Origin: Sphingomonas sp. GC_Shp_5
Lineage (GTDB): Bacteria; Pseudomonadota; Alphaproteobacteria; Sphingomonadales; Sphingomonadaceae
Assembly (NCBI RefSeq): GCF_026540855.1
Contig: NZ_JALNUP010000021.1
Coordinates: forward strand, 1 to 64,000
Length of the DNA: 64,000 bases
Direction: 5' to 3'
Part shown: positions 1 through 9,178 of the stretch, one piece after another
Layout: each line of letters starts with the position of its first letter
How positions within the stretch are numbered: the first letter of the stretch is position 1
Made by a program: the position numbers and the translations under genes
The notes under the pieces: model-generated
Database searches by the model: none
Told to the model about the DNA's origin: nothing
Seen by the model: the letters and a program-made list of their open reading frames with translations, nothing else

Positions 1-46
1 GGTGGCACCGTAACTTCCGGGAACGCAGGCAAATTTGGCGCTTCCG

Positions 47-199
47 ATGACCACCGACTTCAAGGCCAATCTTCGCAACTTCTCCGACGCCGAGTTGCTG
101 GCGTGCTTCCGCCGGGCGCGGTGGGGGAGCCTGGAGGCGTCGACGATCGGGTGGGAGATCCACCGCCGGCGGAACCCGACGGTGCGCCTCACCCACTGA
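47..199 (+). CDS. Small hypothetical protein, 50 aa
   Basis: An ATG-to-TGA reading frame of 50 codons fills the space before the convergent thiolase gene. The product is basic and starts MTTDFKANLRNFSDAELL, then has a predicted helix (residues 14-24), an aromatic stretch around RWGSLE and a C-terminal Arg-rich tail. It has no signal peptide or membrane segment. No clear Shine-Dalgarno sequence precedes it, and the window begins 46 bases upstream, so its promoter cannot be judged. The composition (one helix, G/S turn, WEIHRRR) looks like a real small soluble protein of the kind annotated as hypothetical in sphingomonads, but I cannot assign a function. A chance ORF is the alternative. Confidence 0.45.
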   Translation: MTTDFKANLRNFSDAELLACFRRARWGSLEASTIGWEIHRRRNPTVRLTH

Positions 200-212
200 C
201 CCGTAGGCCGGA

Positions 213-1391
213 TCACAGCACCTCGAACAACCCCGCCGCACCCATGCCGCCGCCGACGCACATCGTCACCACCACATAGCGGGCGCCGCGCCGCTTGCCC
301 TCGATCAGCGCATGGCCGGTCATCCGGGCGCCCGACATGCCATAGGGATGGCCGATCGCGATCGCGCCGCCGTTGACGTTGAGCAGCTCGTTGGGGATGC
401 CGAGCTTGTCGCGGCAGTAGAGCACTTGGACCGCGAACGCCTCGTTGAGTTCCCACAGGCCGATGTCGCCGATGCCGAGCCCGAACCGGTCGAGCAGCTT
501 GGGGATCGCGACTACCGGGCCGATCCCCATCTCGTCGGGCTCCGTGCCGCCGACCGCCATGCCGACGTAGCGGCCGAGCGGCTCGAGCCCGCGCCGCTCG
601 GCGAGCTTCTCCTCCATCAGCACGCTCGCCGAGGCGCCGTCGGACAATTGGCTGGCGTTGCCGGCGGTGATGGTGAGATCGGGGCCGAGCACGGGTTTGA
701 GCGCATGCAGACCCTCGATCGTGGTGTCGGCCCGATTGCCCTCGTCCTTGGCGAGCGTCACTTCGCGGTGGCTGACCGCCTTGGTCTCCTTGTCGACCAC
801 CGCCATGGTCGCGGTGACGGGGACGATCTCGGCATCGAACCGGCCGGCGGCCTGCGCGGCGGCGGTGCGCTGCTGCGATTGCAGCGCATAGGCGTCCTGG
901 GCATCGCGGCTGATGCCATAGCGCTTGGCGACGACCTCGGCGGTCTGCAGCATCGGCATGTAGATGTTCGCGTGCATCGCCAGCAGCGCAGGATCCGGCG
1001 CGACGTTCATCTTGGGCGTCTGCACCATGCTGATCGATTCGACGCCGCCGCCGATCGCGACGTCCATCCGATCGACGACGATCTGCTTGGCCGCGGTGGC
1101 GATCGCCATCAGCCCGGACGCACATTGGCGGTCGACCGACATGCCGGCGACGCTGGTCGGCAGCCCGGCGCGGAGCAACGAGGTACGGGCGATGTTGGTT
1201 GCCTGATAGCCCTGCTGGAGCGCGGCGCCGAGCACCACGTCCTGCACCTCGGCGGGATCGATCCCGGCGCGCTCGACCGCGGCGGTGATCGCATGGGCGG
1301 CGAGGCTGGGCGAGGGCAGATCGTTGAACGCGCCGCGATAGGCGCGGCCGATCGGGGTGCGGGCGGTGGCGACGATGACGGCGGAACGCAT
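213..1391 (-). CDS. Acetyl-CoA C-acyltransferase (thiolase)
   Basis: Thiolase of 392 aa, the usual family length, catalysing CoA-dependent thiolytic cleavage or Claisen condensation of acyl-CoAs in the cytoplasm. The nucleophilic Cys is C90 in the motif [24 protein letters not shown] (active-site His) and [10 protein letters not shown] near the C-terminus complete the active site. I start it at the ATG at 1391, which begins [15 protein letters not shown] as thiolases do and has AGGAG just upstream; an upstream in-frame extension is read through the neighbouring gene and is not thiolase-like. The MaoC hydratase gene ends only 10 bases upstream on the same strand, so the pair probably forms a beta-oxidation type operon. 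The exact substrate (FadA-like versus acetoacetyl-CoA thiolase) is not decided by the sequence. Confidence 0.93.
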   Translation of the reverse strand: MRSAVIVATARTPIGRAYRGAFNDLPSPSLAAHAITAAVERAGIDPAEVQDVVLGAALQQGYQATNIARTSLLRAGLPTSVAGMSVDRQCASGLMAIATAAKQIVVDRMDVAIGGGVESISMVQTPKMNVAPDPALLAMHANIYMPMLQTAEVVAKRYGISRDAQDAYALQSQQRTAAAQAAGRFDAEIVPVTATMAVVDKETKAVSHREVTLAKDEGNRADTTIEGLHALKPVLGPDLTITAGNASQLSDGASASVLMEEKLAERRGLEPLGRYVGMAVGGTEPDEMGIGPVVAIPKLLDRFGLGIGDIGLWELNEAFAVQVLYCRDKLGIPNELLNVNGGAIAIGHPYGMSGARMTGHALIEGKRRGARYVVVTMCVGGGMGAAGLFEVL

Positions 1392-1401
1392 GGGGTGTCT
1401 C

Positions 1402-1890
1402 CTAGCGGGGCTGGACGATGACGAGGCTGATCCATTCGGCGACCAGCGCGGGGCTGGATTCGCCCTCGATCTCGACGGTGAATTCGGTGGTCTGCTGCCA
1501 CTGACCGGGCTTCTTCTCGGCAAAGGCGAGCAGCCGGAAGCGGCCGCGGACGCGCGATCCGGCGCGCACCGGGGTGATGAAGCGCAACTTGTTGCCGCCG
1601 TAGTTGATGCCCATCGCCATGCCCTCGATCACCGGCGCATCGGCGACCATGCTCGACAGCAGCGGCATCAGCGACAAGGTGAGAAAGCCATGCGCCACCG
1701 TGCCGCCGAACGGGGTAGCGGCGGCGGCGACGGGATCGACGTGGATGAACTGGTGGTCGCCGGTCGCTGCCGCGAAGCGGTCGATCATCGCCTGGTCGAC
1801 CAGCAGCCAGTCGGACAATTGCTCGGTACCGACCCGCTGCGCCATGGCATCGGCGGTGATGGTCCCTTGCGGGGCGGCAGGATTGGCCAT
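1402..1890 (-). CDS. MaoC-family enoyl-CoA hydratase
   Basis: A 162-aa single hot-dog domain protein. The R-hydratase motif is clear: [14 protein letters not shown], with the catalytic Asp and His, then [16 protein letters not shown] for the central helix and substrate pocket. Members of this family hydrate trans-2-enoyl-CoA to (R)-3-hydroxyacyl-CoA. It lies directly upstream of the thiolase and is divergent from putA with a 94-base shared promoter region. The start at MANPAAPQG gives the normal family length. Coupling to a thiolase suggests acyl-CoA degradation or conversion. The specific substrate is unknown. Confidence 0.88.
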   Translation of the reverse strand: MANPAAPQGTITADAMAQRVGTEQLSDWLLVDQAMIDRFAAATGDHQFIHVDPVAAAATPFGGTVAHGFLTLSLMPLLSSMVADAPVIEGMAMGINYGGNKLRFITPVRAGSRVRGRFRLLAFAEKKPGQWQQTTEFTVEIEGESSPALVAEWISLVIVQPR

Positions 1891-1984
1891 TTCCGTTTAC
1901 GTGCCTTTCGTCGCATAGGCGGGCGATCAGATAGGCGACCACGCGCTTCGCTGGCAAGCGCGCGACCCAACCGGATCTTCGACC

Positions 1985-4951
1985 ATGACCATTGACGCTA
2001 CGACTTCCCACCGCAAAACCCTGGCAGGCCTGTACCGGGCGAGCGAACCCGATGTTCTAAAGCCGCTGCTCGAGCGCGCCGCGCTGGCACCCGATTCGCG
2101 CGAGCGGGTGCTGGGCCATGCCGCCGGGCTGCTCGCCGACCTGCGCGCGGCGCAGTCGCGTGGCTGGGTGAACCAGTTCCTGCAGGAATATCGGCTCAAC
2201 TCGTCAGAAGGCGTCGCGCTGCTCAGCCTGGCCGAGGCGTTCCTGCGCGTGCCCGATCCCGAGACCGCGGACCTGCTGATCGCCGACAAGCTCGGCGATG
2301 CCGACTGGCGCGCACACGCCGGCAAGTCGAACTCCAAGCTGGTCAATTCGGCAACCTGGGGGCTGGTGGTCGGCCGGGTGCTGGTCGGCGAGGGCGAGAC
2401 GGGGCCGCTGCGGCGCCTGATCAGCCGCGCCGGCGAGCCGTTCGTGCGCCAGGCGGTGGGCGCGGCGATGAAGCGGATGGGTGAGATCTTCGTGATGGGG
2501 CGAACCATCGACGAGGCGATGCGGCGGATGCGGCGGCCCGAGAACAAGGGCTTCACCGCGAGCTTCGACATGCTCGGCGAGGCGGCACGGACCCAGGCCG
2601 ATGCGCAGCGCTATTTCCAGGCCTATGTCGGCGCGATCGCCGCGGTGGGGAACGACCCGGCGGCGGGCCATTCGATATCGGTGAAGCTTTCGGCGCTGCA
2701 CCCGCGCTACGAGGTGGCGCGGTGGAACGAGTGCGTGCCGGCGCTGACCGAGATGCTCGAGGCGCTCGCGGTGCAGGCCGCGGCCAAGGGCATCGCGCTG
2801 ACCGTCGACGCCGAGGAATCCGAGCGGCTGGAGATGAGCCTCGACATCATCGGCAGCGTCGCCAGCCTGCCGAGCCTCGCCGGCTGGGAGGGCTTCGGCA
2901 TGGCAGTGCAGGCCTATGGCAAGCGCGCGCGGCCGGTGGTCGCCTGGGCCAACGAGCTCGACCGGGTGATGAACGTCCGCCTCGTCAAGGGCGCCTATTG
3001 GGACAGCGAGATCAAACGCACCCAGGTGGAGGGCCTGGGCGACTATCCGCTGTTCACCCGCAAGGCGGCGACCGACGTCTCCTACCTCGCGGCGGCCAAG
3101 GACATGCTCGCGGCCCCCAACATCCGCCCCGCCTTCGCCAGCCACAATGCCCTGACCGTGGCGACGATCATGGAGTGGGCGGGCAACAGCCGCGACTTCG
3201 AGTTCCAGCGACTCCACGGCATGGGTGACGGGCTCTACGAGCGGCTGGTGCGCGAGAACGGCTATCACTGCCGGATCTATGCGCCGGTCGGCGGCCATCG
3301 CGACCTGCTCGCCTATCTGGTCCGCCGGCTGCTGGAAAATGGCGCCAATTCGAGCTTCGTCCACCAGCTCGCCGATGCGCGGCTGAGCGAGGGCGAGATC
3401 CTTGCCGATCCGGTGGCGAAGATCGCTGCGGTGGGCGGCGCGCGCCATCCGAGCATCCCGCTCCCCAAGGACCTGTTCGCGCCGGGGCACCGCAATTCGG
3501 GCGGGCTGGACCTTAGCGACGTGGCGACGCTGGCGGCGACGGTGACGGCGGTGAACGCGCCGATCAAGACCGCCGTGGCCAGCGACGTCTCGGTGGCGGA
3601 CGCGGTGGCGCGCGCCCATGTCGCCTTTCCGGCTTGGTCGTCGACGCCGGTGGCACAGCGCGCCGCCTGCCTCGAGCGGCTCGCCGACCTGCTCGAAGAG
3701 CATCGCGACGAGCTGATGGCGATCTGCGTCCAGGAAGCGTTCAAGACCATCCCCGATGCGATCGGCGAGGTCCGCGAGGCCGCCGACTTCTGCCGCTATT
3801 ATGCGGGCGAGGCGCGAGCGCGGCTGCAGCCGGTGGAACTCCCGGGGCCGACCGGCGAGCGCAACACCCTCCATATCGAGGGCCGCGGCGTATGGGCGAC
3901 GATCGCGCCATGGAACTTCCCGCTGGCGATCTTCCTCGGCCAGACCGCCGCAGCGCTGGTCGCGGGCAACACGGTGGTCGCCAAGCCGGCGCCGCAGACG
4001 CCGGCGATCGCGGCGCGTGCGGTCGCGCTGGCGCACGAAGCGGGCGTGCCGACCGATGCGCTGGTGCTGGTGACCGGCGGCCCCGAGGTGGGCGCGGCGC
4101 TGACCGGCGACGTGCGTGTCGCGGGCGTCGCCTTCACCGGATCGACCGCTACCGCCAAGCGGATCGCGCGGACGCTGGTGGCGGACGACGAGCGGCCAAT
4201 CGTGCCGCTGATCGCCGAAACCGGCGGGATCAATGCGATGATCGTCGATTCCACCGCGCTGCCCGAGCAGGTGGTGGCGGACGTGATCGCTTCGTCGTTC
4301 CGCTCGGCCGGGCAGCGCTGCTCGGCGCTGCGGCTGCTGCTGGTGCAGGAGGATGTCGCCGCCACGATCATCGACATGCTCAAAGGCGCGATGGAGACGC
4401 TTCGGCTGGGGCCGGCGGGCGATCCGGCGACCGATGTCGGCCCGGTGATCGACCGGGCGGCCTATGATCGGCTGATGGGCTATCGCGACAGCGTCCGCAG
4501 CCGCTGGGTGAAGACGCTCGATGCCCCCGCGGAGGGTCTGTTCGTGCCGCCGACGCTGATCGGGCTCGACCGGATCGAGGACCTCACCCAGGAATGGTTC
4601 GGGCCGATCCTCCACGTCGCGACCTGGCCGGCGGGGAAGCTCGCCGAGACGATCGCGCGAGTCAACGCCAAGGGCTATGGGCTGACGATGGGGCTGCACA
4701 GCCGCATCGCCCGCGCCGCCGAGGTGACCGAGGCGCTGGCCGCGGTCGGCAATCTCTACGTCAACCGCTCGATGATCGGCGCGGTGGTCGGCTCGCAGCC
4801 GTTCGGCGGCGAGGGCTTGTCCGGCACCGGACCCAAGGCGGGCGGACCGCATTATCTGTATCGCTTCTGCGCGGAGCGGGCGGTGTCGGTGGACACGACC
4901 TCGGCCGGGGGCAATGCGACCTTGCTGAGCTTGGATGAGGGCGGGATCTGA
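1985..4951 (+). CDS. putA: Bifunctional proline dehydrogenase / glutamate-semialdehyde dehydrogenase PutA
   Basis: A 988-aa enzyme oxidising proline to glutamate in two steps. The N-terminal half is the FAD-dependent proline dehydrogenase barrel, with NVRLVKGAYWDSEIKR and YAPVGGHRDLLAYLVRRL. The C-terminal half is the NAD-dependent aldehyde dehydrogenase, with PWNFPLAIFLGQ, FTGSTATAKRIA, the AETGG glutamate and catalytic C779 in SAGQRCSALR. It ends after PKAGGPHYLYRF and a short tail. It is much shorter than the trifunctional enterobacterial PutA (about 1,320 aa). It lacks the N-terminal ribbon-helix-helix DNA-binding domain and the extra C-terminal domain, so it is a minimal type-A PutA that cannot repress its own gene. 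It is transcribed divergently from the MaoC gene. Confidence 0.96.
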   Translation: MTIDATTSHRKTLAGLYRASEPDVLKPLLERAALAPDSRERVLGHAAGLLADLRAAQSRGWVNQFLQEYRLNSSEGVALLSLAEAFLRVPDPETADLLIADKLGDADWRAHAGKSNSKLVNSATWGLVVGRVLVGEGETGPLRRLISRAGEPFVRQAVGAAMKRMGEIFVMGRTIDEAMRRMRRPENKGFTASFDMLGEAARTQADAQRYFQAYVGAIAAVGNDPAAGHSISVKLSALHPRYEVARWNECVPALTEMLEALAVQAAAKGIALTVDAEESERLEMSLDIIGSVASLPSLAGWEGFGMAVQAYGKRARPVVAWANELDRVMNVRLVKGAYWDSEIKRTQVEGLGDYPLFTRKAATDVSYLAAAKDMLAAPNIRPAFASHNALTVATIMEWAGNSRDFEFQRLHGMGDGLYERLVRENGYHCRIYAPVGGHRDLLAYLVRRLLENGANSSFVHQLADARLSEGEILADPVAKIAAVGGARHPSIPLPKDLFAPGHRNSGGLDLSDVATLAATVTAVNAPIKTAVASDVSVADAVARAHVAFPAWSSTPVAQRAACLERLADLLEEHRDELMAICVQEAFKTIPDAIGEVREAADFCRYYAGEARARLQPVELPGPTGERNTLHIEGRGVWATIAPWNFPLAIFLGQTAAALVAGNTVVAKPAPQTPAIAARAVALAHEAGVPTDALVLVTGGPEVGAALTGDVRVAGVAFTGSTATAKRIARTLVADDERPIVPLIAETGGINAMIVDSTALPEQVVADVIASSFRSAGQRCSALRLLLVQEDVAATIIDMLKGAMETLRLGPAGDPATDVGPVIDRAAYDRLMGYRDSVRSRWVKTLDAPAEGLFVPPTLIGLDRIEDLTQEWFGPILHVATWPAGKLAETIARVNAKGYGLTMGLHSRIARAAEVTEALAAVGNLYVNRSMIGAVVGSQPFGGEGLSGTGPKAGGPHYLYRFCAERAVSVDTTSAGGNATLLSLDEGGI

Positions 4952-5018
4952 CGGCTCGTTGATTATCCTGCGGGATTGGTGGGCGCTCGCGGCCGGGGTA
5001 GGGAAGGAGCCGGTCGAG

Positions 5019-5038
5019 ACCCCAGCGTGCGCTGGGGT
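5019..5038. repeat. REP-like palindrome, family A copy 1
   Basis: Perfect 9-bp stem ACCCCAGCG / CGCTGGGGT with a 2-base loop, preceded by GAG and followed by GACG. The same unit recurs at 6189-6208 and as an inverted pair at 21500-21573. It lies between putA and the protease gene, where it may also act as a transcription end structure. Confidence 0.8.
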
Positions 5039-5114
5039 GACGGCGTGGGGTTTGGCACGACTGCGAGAGATTGGCTGGGCTTACCCTGCCACCGTCGCAA
5101 TGGTATGATCCTCC

Positions 5115-6149
5115 ATGACTCGGTCGCGTTGCCCTGTGTGGCTGCCCGTGGTGCCGCTTCTCCTTGGCGCGGCACAGGCGCCGCAGCGCGAGCCGCCGGT
5201 CACGCCGCCTACCGCAGTACCGCCGATCATGCCGGTTGCGCCGGTGGCGCCGGCGGTGCTCGACGATTCGCTCGATATCACCGGCGACAGTATCGAGGCC
5301 TGGCAGCTGCAGAACCGGATGACGGTACCGGTGATGGTCAACGACCGTGGGCCGTATCGCTTCATCGTCGACAGCGGCGCCGATCGCACCGCGATCGGGC
5401 TGCGCCTGGCGACGGTGCTGGGGCTGCCGGCAGCGGCACCGGTGGTGCTGCACGGCATGGCCGGGGCGAGCCGCACCGAGACCGTGCGGATCGACCGGCT
5501 ACGGGTCGGCAGCAGCGCGGTGGAGGAGATCGTCGCGCCGGTGCTGCTCGAGCGCAACCTCGGCGCACAAGGGTTGCTCGGGATCGATGCGCTCGCCGGG
5601 CAGCGGCTGATGCTCGACTTCGAGCAGCATGCGATCGTGGTGGAGGATGCGCGGCGGCCGGCGCGGCACAGCGCCGACGACATCGTCGTCACCGCGCGGC
5701 GCTTCCATGGCCAGCTGATCCTCACCCAGGCGCGCGCGGGAGGCGTGCCGCTCAGTGCGGTGATCGACACCGGATCCGACATCACCATCGGCAATAGCGC
5801 GCTGCACCGCGCGCTGTTCCGGCGGGCACGGCCGGGGATGTTCACCCCGGTGACGATGATCAGCGTCACCGGACAGCCGGTGGTGGGGCAGCGCACCACG
5901 GTGCGCGAGATGCGGCTGGGCGGGATCGTGCTGCGCGATGTGCCGATCGCCTTTGCCGAGGTGCCGCCGTTCGCGCTGTTCGGGCTCGCCGATACGCCGG
6001 CGATGATGCTGGGATCCGACGTGATGGCGAGCTTTCGCCGCGTGTCGCTCGATTTCCGGGCGAAGAAGGTGCGTTTCCAGTTGCGGCGATGCCCACCGCG
6101 GCTGGCGGGTGCGGCAGGGTTCTCGATCGGGCGGACGCCGGGATGTTGA
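5115..6149 (+). CDS. Retropepsin-like aspartyl protease, two-domain, exported
   Basis: A 344-aa protein with two clan-AA aspartic protease signatures: FIVDSGADRTAIG (D86) and VIDTGSDITIGNSAL (D218), each followed by the expected hydrophobic strand (LLGIDALAG, MMLGSDVMA). Two half-domains in one chain could form an intramolecular pepsin-like active site. The N-terminus MTRSRCPVWLPVVPLLLGAAQAP is a signal peptide or lipid-anchor-like leader, and a Pro/Val-rich linker follows, so the protein is probably periplasmic. Related sphingomonad proteins are annotated as aspartyl protease family or TIGR02281-like. It stands alone between two REP elements. The substrate is unknown. Confidence 0.8.
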   Translation: MTRSRCPVWLPVVPLLLGAAQAPQREPPVTPPTAVPPIMPVAPVAPAVLDDSLDITGDSIEAWQLQNRMTVPVMVNDRGPYRFIVDSGADRTAIGLRLATVLGLPAAAPVVLHGMAGASRTETVRIDRLRVGSSAVEEIVAPVLLERNLGAQGLLGIDALAGQRLMLDFEQHAIVVEDARRPARHSADDIVVTARRFHGQLILTQARAGGVPLSAVIDTGSDITIGNSALHRALFRRARPGMFTPVTMISVTGQPVVGQRTTVREMRLGGIVLRDVPIAFAEVPPFALFGLADTPAMMLGSDVMASFRRVSLDFRAKKVRFQLRRCPPRLAGAAGFSIGRTPGC

Positions 6150-6188
6150 GGGCGGAGGTCGCCCTTATCGGGGATGGAGCCGTTTGAG

Positions 6189-6208
6189 ACCCCATCTTGC
6201 GCTGGGGT
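6189..6208. repeat. REP-like palindrome, family A copy 2 (imperfect)
   Basis: ACCCCATCTTGCGCTGGGGT, preceded by GAG and followed by GACG. The layout matches the copy at 5019-5038, with substitutions in the inner stem. It lies between the convergent protease and mscS-type genes. About 1.15 kb separates it from copy 1, so the protease gene is bracketed by the two. Confidence 0.75.
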
Positions 6209-6237
6209 GACGTAGATGGGTGGCCACGAACGACGGG

Positions 6238-7443
6238 TTAGGAGTGCGGGGCAGCGTCGGGGCCGCCCGCCGCCGGTGCCGTCGGGGCTCCGGCATAAGG
6301 CATGACCAGCGAGCCGTCGGGGGCGGCGGTGAAGGTGGTCTGGGTGGGATAGGGCAGGTTGATGCCCTCGGCGGCGAAGCGGCGCATGATCGAGACCATG
6401 ATCCGGTCGCGGGTGGGATGGGCGGTGGCCCAATCGTCGCCGGGAATGTCGAACTGGAGCGCGAAATCGAGCGTGCTGGCGCCGAAATTCTCGAACCCCG
6501 AGCGCGCGACCTTGGCGTTCTCGGCTTCCACCAATTCCTTGAGCAGCGCCGGAATGCGCGCCAGCGTGTCGGGCGGGGTTTCATAGGCGACGCCGAGGGT
6601 GAAGTTGATGCGGATGTGATCGCGCACCGAGGTGTTCTGGATCTCCTTGTCGAGCAACTGCCGATTGGAGATGATCCGGAGCTCGCCGGTGAAGGCGCGG
6701 ATGCGGGTGGATTTGAGGCCGATCGATTCGATCACGCCGCTGGTGGTGCCGTAGGAGATCTTATCGCCGCGGCGGAACGGGCGATCGAAGATGATCGCCA
6801 GCGCCGCGAACAGATCGGCGAAGATGCCCTGCGCCGCGAGGCCGATGGCGATGCCGCCGACGCCGAGGCCGGCGACCAGCCCGGTGACGTTGACGCCGAG
6901 GTTGGAGAGCACCACCACCAGCGCGATCGCGAACAAGGCGACGGTGACGAGCAGGCGGATCAGCCCTAGCGCGCTCAGCAGCGCCTCGCCCGAATAATGT
7001 TCGGAGCTGGTGCGATGCTCGATCGCGCCGAGGATCAGTTCGCGCGCCCAGATCGCGAACTGGAACACCGAGGCGACGGTCCACAGGAAGTTGACGGTGG
7101 TGTCGACCTGGCTCGGCGCGCCAGCGTAGCCGACCACCAATTTGCACGCGAGCATGATGATGAAGAAGTTGTTGGTGCGCGTCACCACCCGGCCGAGGAT
7201 GGTGCCCCAGCCGCGCATGCTCTTGTCGCGGCTGCACAGGCGGTTGCCGAGGCGGCGCAGACCGTGAAGCACGATCACGATCAGCGCGCCGGCGCCAAAG
7301 GCGATCAGGATCTGCAGCCAATGGGTGTGCAGCCAGACCGCGCTGGCGTCGGCCAGTTCCTGGAACTGGCGGTCGACATCGATCTTGTTGATGATCGGCG
7401 GCTTGGGCGTGGCGCTGGCGGCTGGGGCGGATGAAGCGGGCAT
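6238..7443 (-). CDS. Small-conductance mechanosensitive ion channel (MscS family)
   Basis: A 401-aa inner-membrane channel that opens under membrane tension to release solutes during hypo-osmotic shock. After a Pro/Ala-rich N-terminus there are about four transmembrane segments; the last forms the pore-lining Gly/Ala helix (GLGVGGIAIGLAAQGIFADL). The beta-domain motif FDRPFRRGDKI follows, and then the cytoplasmic alpha/beta domain. The start at 7443 (MPASSAPAASATPK) is the ATG giving a normal N-terminus; a longer frame upstream is Arg-rich and unlike the family. The C-terminus is low-complexity Ala/Pro. The gene downstream in transcription is the convergent protease, and the topoisomerase IB gene lies 38 bases upstream on the same strand. 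Confidence 0.93.
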   Translation of the reverse strand: MPASSAPAASATPKPPIINKIDVDRQFQELADASAVWLHTHWLQILIAFGAGALIVIVLHGLRRLGNRLCSRDKSMRGWGTILGRVVTRTNNFFIIMLACKLVVGYAGAPSQVDTTVNFLWTVASVFQFAIWARELILGAIEHRTSSEHYSGEALLSALGLIRLLVTVALFAIALVVVLSNLGVNVTGLVAGLGVGGIAIGLAAQGIFADLFAALAIIFDRPFRRGDKISYGTTSGVIESIGLKSTRIRAFTGELRIISNRQLLDKEIQNTSVRDHIRINFTLGVAYETPPDTLARIPALLKELVEAENAKVARSGFENFGASTLDFALQFDIPGDDWATAHPTRDRIMVSIMRRFAAEGINLPYPTQTTFTAAPDGSLVMPYAGAPTAPAAGGPDAAPHS

Positions 7444-7481
7444 AGGAGCTCTTGTCGGGCGGGCCGTAGCGGCCGGTGGCG

Positions 7482-8486
7482 TCAGGCGGCCGCGATGGCC
7501 GGTGGCGTGCCTTTCTCCAGGAAGGCGATGAGGCCGCATTCCTCGCGGCTCAGATAGCGCTTGGCCCGGGGCAGGCGCAGCGCCTTGCGGAAGCTGTTCT
7601 GCCCCTTTTTCACGAGCGCGATGAGCGACGGATGAACGTAGCTCTTGCGCGCGATCGCCGGGGTGTTGCCGAGCTTTTCCACCACCGGCGCGAGCAGCAG
7701 CTTCAACGACAGGTCGGCCTCGGCGCTGGCGAGCGCCTCGAATGCGGTGACGCTGGCGCCCCAGGTACGGAAATGCTTGGCGGTGAAATCGCCGCGCGTT
7801 GCCTTTTTGATATAGTCGTTGACGTCGGACGAGGTGACCGGATGGGCTTCGCCCTCATCGTCCACCCACGCGAACAGATGCTGGTCGTCGAGATCCTGCA
7901 TCTTCTTGACGGTGGCGGCGAGGCGCTTGTCGGTGACCGCCATGTCGCGCTCCTTGCCCGACTTGCCCTTGTAGCGCAGCTTGAGGGTGGCGCCGCGCAC
8001 TTCGCCATGTTCCTTGCGCAAGGTGGTGGCGCCGTAGCTCTCGTTCGCCGCGGCATAGGCCTCGTTGCCGACGCGGATATGGCCGATGTCGAGCAAGCGG
8101 ACGATCGCGGCGACGGCGCGGTCCTTGGTCAGCCCGCGCGACGCCAGGTCTTCCTCCACCTGCTTGCGCAGGCGCGGCAGGGCATGGCCGAATTCCGCAC
8201 ACCGCTCATATTTCGCTGCCTCCTGCGCCTCGCGGAAGCCGAGGTGGTAGCGATATTGCTTGCGGCCCTTCTCGTCCCAGCCGACCGCCTGGATATGGCC
8301 GTTGGGCTTGGGGTTAAACCAGGCATTGGCATAGGCCGGCGGCAGGCCGATCGCGTTGAGCCGGTCGATTTCGTCGCGATCGGTGATGCGCTCGCCGGCG
8401 GGGGTGAAATAGGCCCAGCCATTGCGGACCTTCTTGCGGGTGATGCCCGGCTTGGAGTCATCCGAATATACGATTCTGGCCGCCAC
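7482..8486 (-). CDS. DNA topoisomerase IB
   Basis: A 334-aa poxvirus-like type IB topoisomerase, the common bacterial length. It relaxes supercoiled DNA through a 3'-phosphotyrosyl intermediate without ATP. The nucleophile is Y283 in ARKSYVHPSL. The active-site basic residues lie in EAQEAAKYERC, LKLRYKGKSGKERD and FTAKHFRTWGASV. The N-terminus (YSDDSKPGITRKK.RNGWAYF) matches the family. It is transcribed away from the pfpI-like gene across a 107-base divergent region that carries an EcfG-type promoter for the other side. The palindrome CGTTCCGGAACG there also offers a GGAAC facing this gene, but without a good -10. Confidence 0.95.
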   Translation of the reverse strand: MAARIVYSDDSKPGITRKKVRNGWAYFTPAGERITDRDEIDRLNAIGLPPAYANAWFNPKPNGHIQAVGWDEKGRKQYRYHLGFREAQEAAKYERCAEFGHALPRLRKQVEEDLASRGLTKDRAVAAIVRLLDIGHIRVGNEAYAAANESYGATTLRKEHGEVRGATLKLRYKGKSGKERDMAVTDKRLAATVKKMQDLDDQHLFAWVDDEGEAHPVTSSDVNDYIKKATRGDFTAKHFRTWGASVTAFEALASAEADLSLKLLLAPVVEKLGNTPAIARKSYVHPSLIALVKKGQNSFRKALRLPRAKRYLSREECGLIAFLEKGTPPAIAAA

Positions 8487-8539
8487 TCGATGCTCCTACG
8501 AAACGATCCCTGCAAATGATCCGCGGCCCGCTTCGTTCC

Positions 8540-8565
8540 GGAACGGCGAGCCACTGCCGGGGGTT
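8540..8565 (+). promoter_or_regulatory. Putative EcfG (general stress) promoter of the pfpI-like gene
   Basis: GGAAC, 17 bases, then GGTT, ending 28 bases before the ATG at 8594. This matches the alphaproteobacterial EcfG pattern GGAAC-N16/17-nGTT. The -35 lies within the palindrome CGTTCCGGAACG. Confidence 0.6.
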
Positions 8566-8593
8566 GGGCGTCCACGTTCTCAAGGAGTTTACC

Positions 8594-9166
8594 ATGGCCG
8601 ATACCGCCTCGTTGCTGGCGCAAGCCCGCGTGCTCATCCTCGCCACCGACGGTTTCGAGCAGGACGAGCTGTTCCTGCCGCGCCAGGCGCTGCTCGATGC
8701 GGGGGCGCAGGTGACGCTCGCTTCGATCACCACCGATCCCATCCAGGGCGTGCGCCACGACACCGAGAAGGGCGATACGATCACCCCCGACCTGACGCTC
8801 GAGGAGGTGGACACCGACGATTACGACGCGCTGGTGCTGCCGGGCGGCGTCGCCAATCCGGACAAGATGCGGCTGCAGGAGCGCGCGGTCGAGATCGTCA
8901 CCGAGTTCATGGAAGACGACAAGATCGTCGCGGCGATCTGCCACGCGCCGTGGCTGCTGGTCGAGGCCGATGTGGTCGACGGGCGGCGGATGACGAGCTG
9001 GCCGTCGCTGCGCACCGATCTCGAGAATGCCGGCGCCGACGTGATCGACGAGGCGGTGGTGATCGACGCCAATCTGATCACCAGCCGCAAGCCCGACGAC
9101 ATCCCTCACTTCAACCAGGCGATCATCGACGCGCTGGAGGAGGAACTCGCCGACGAGCCGGCGTGA
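8594..9166 (+). CDS. Type 1 glutamine amidotransferase-like protein, DJ-1/PfpI family
   Basis: A 190-aa DJ-1/PfpI-fold protein. Motifs are ILATDGFEQDELFLPRQAL at the N-terminus, YDALVLPGG, and the nucleophile elbow AAICHAPWLL with C116, followed by GRRMTSWPSL. Relatives include general stress protein 18 and PfpI, with reported peptidase, deglycase or chaperone activities; which applies here cannot be read from sequence. The start at 8594 follows AAGGAG at a good distance. An upstream EcfG-type promoter suggests induction in the general stress response, a common setting for this family in alphaproteobacteria. Confidence 0.9.
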   Translation: MADTASLLAQARVLILATDGFEQDELFLPRQALLDAGAQVTLASITTDPIQGVRHDTEKGDTITPDLTLEEVDTDDYDALVLPGGVANPDKMRLQERAVEIVTEFMEDDKIVAAICHAPWLLVEADVVDGRRMTSWPSLRTDLENAGADVIDEAVVIDANLITSRKPDDIPHFNQAIIDALEEELADEPA

Positions 9167-9178
9167 CGCGCGGGTACG

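Noticed and set aside
2204-4852. Very long minus-strand open frame (about 880 codons) opposite putA
   Set aside because: It is His/Arg/Asp-rich with no recognisable domain, while putA on the other strand matches fully; this is a GC-codon shadow, as are similar frames opposite carB, rpoD, dnaG and the S9 peptidase.
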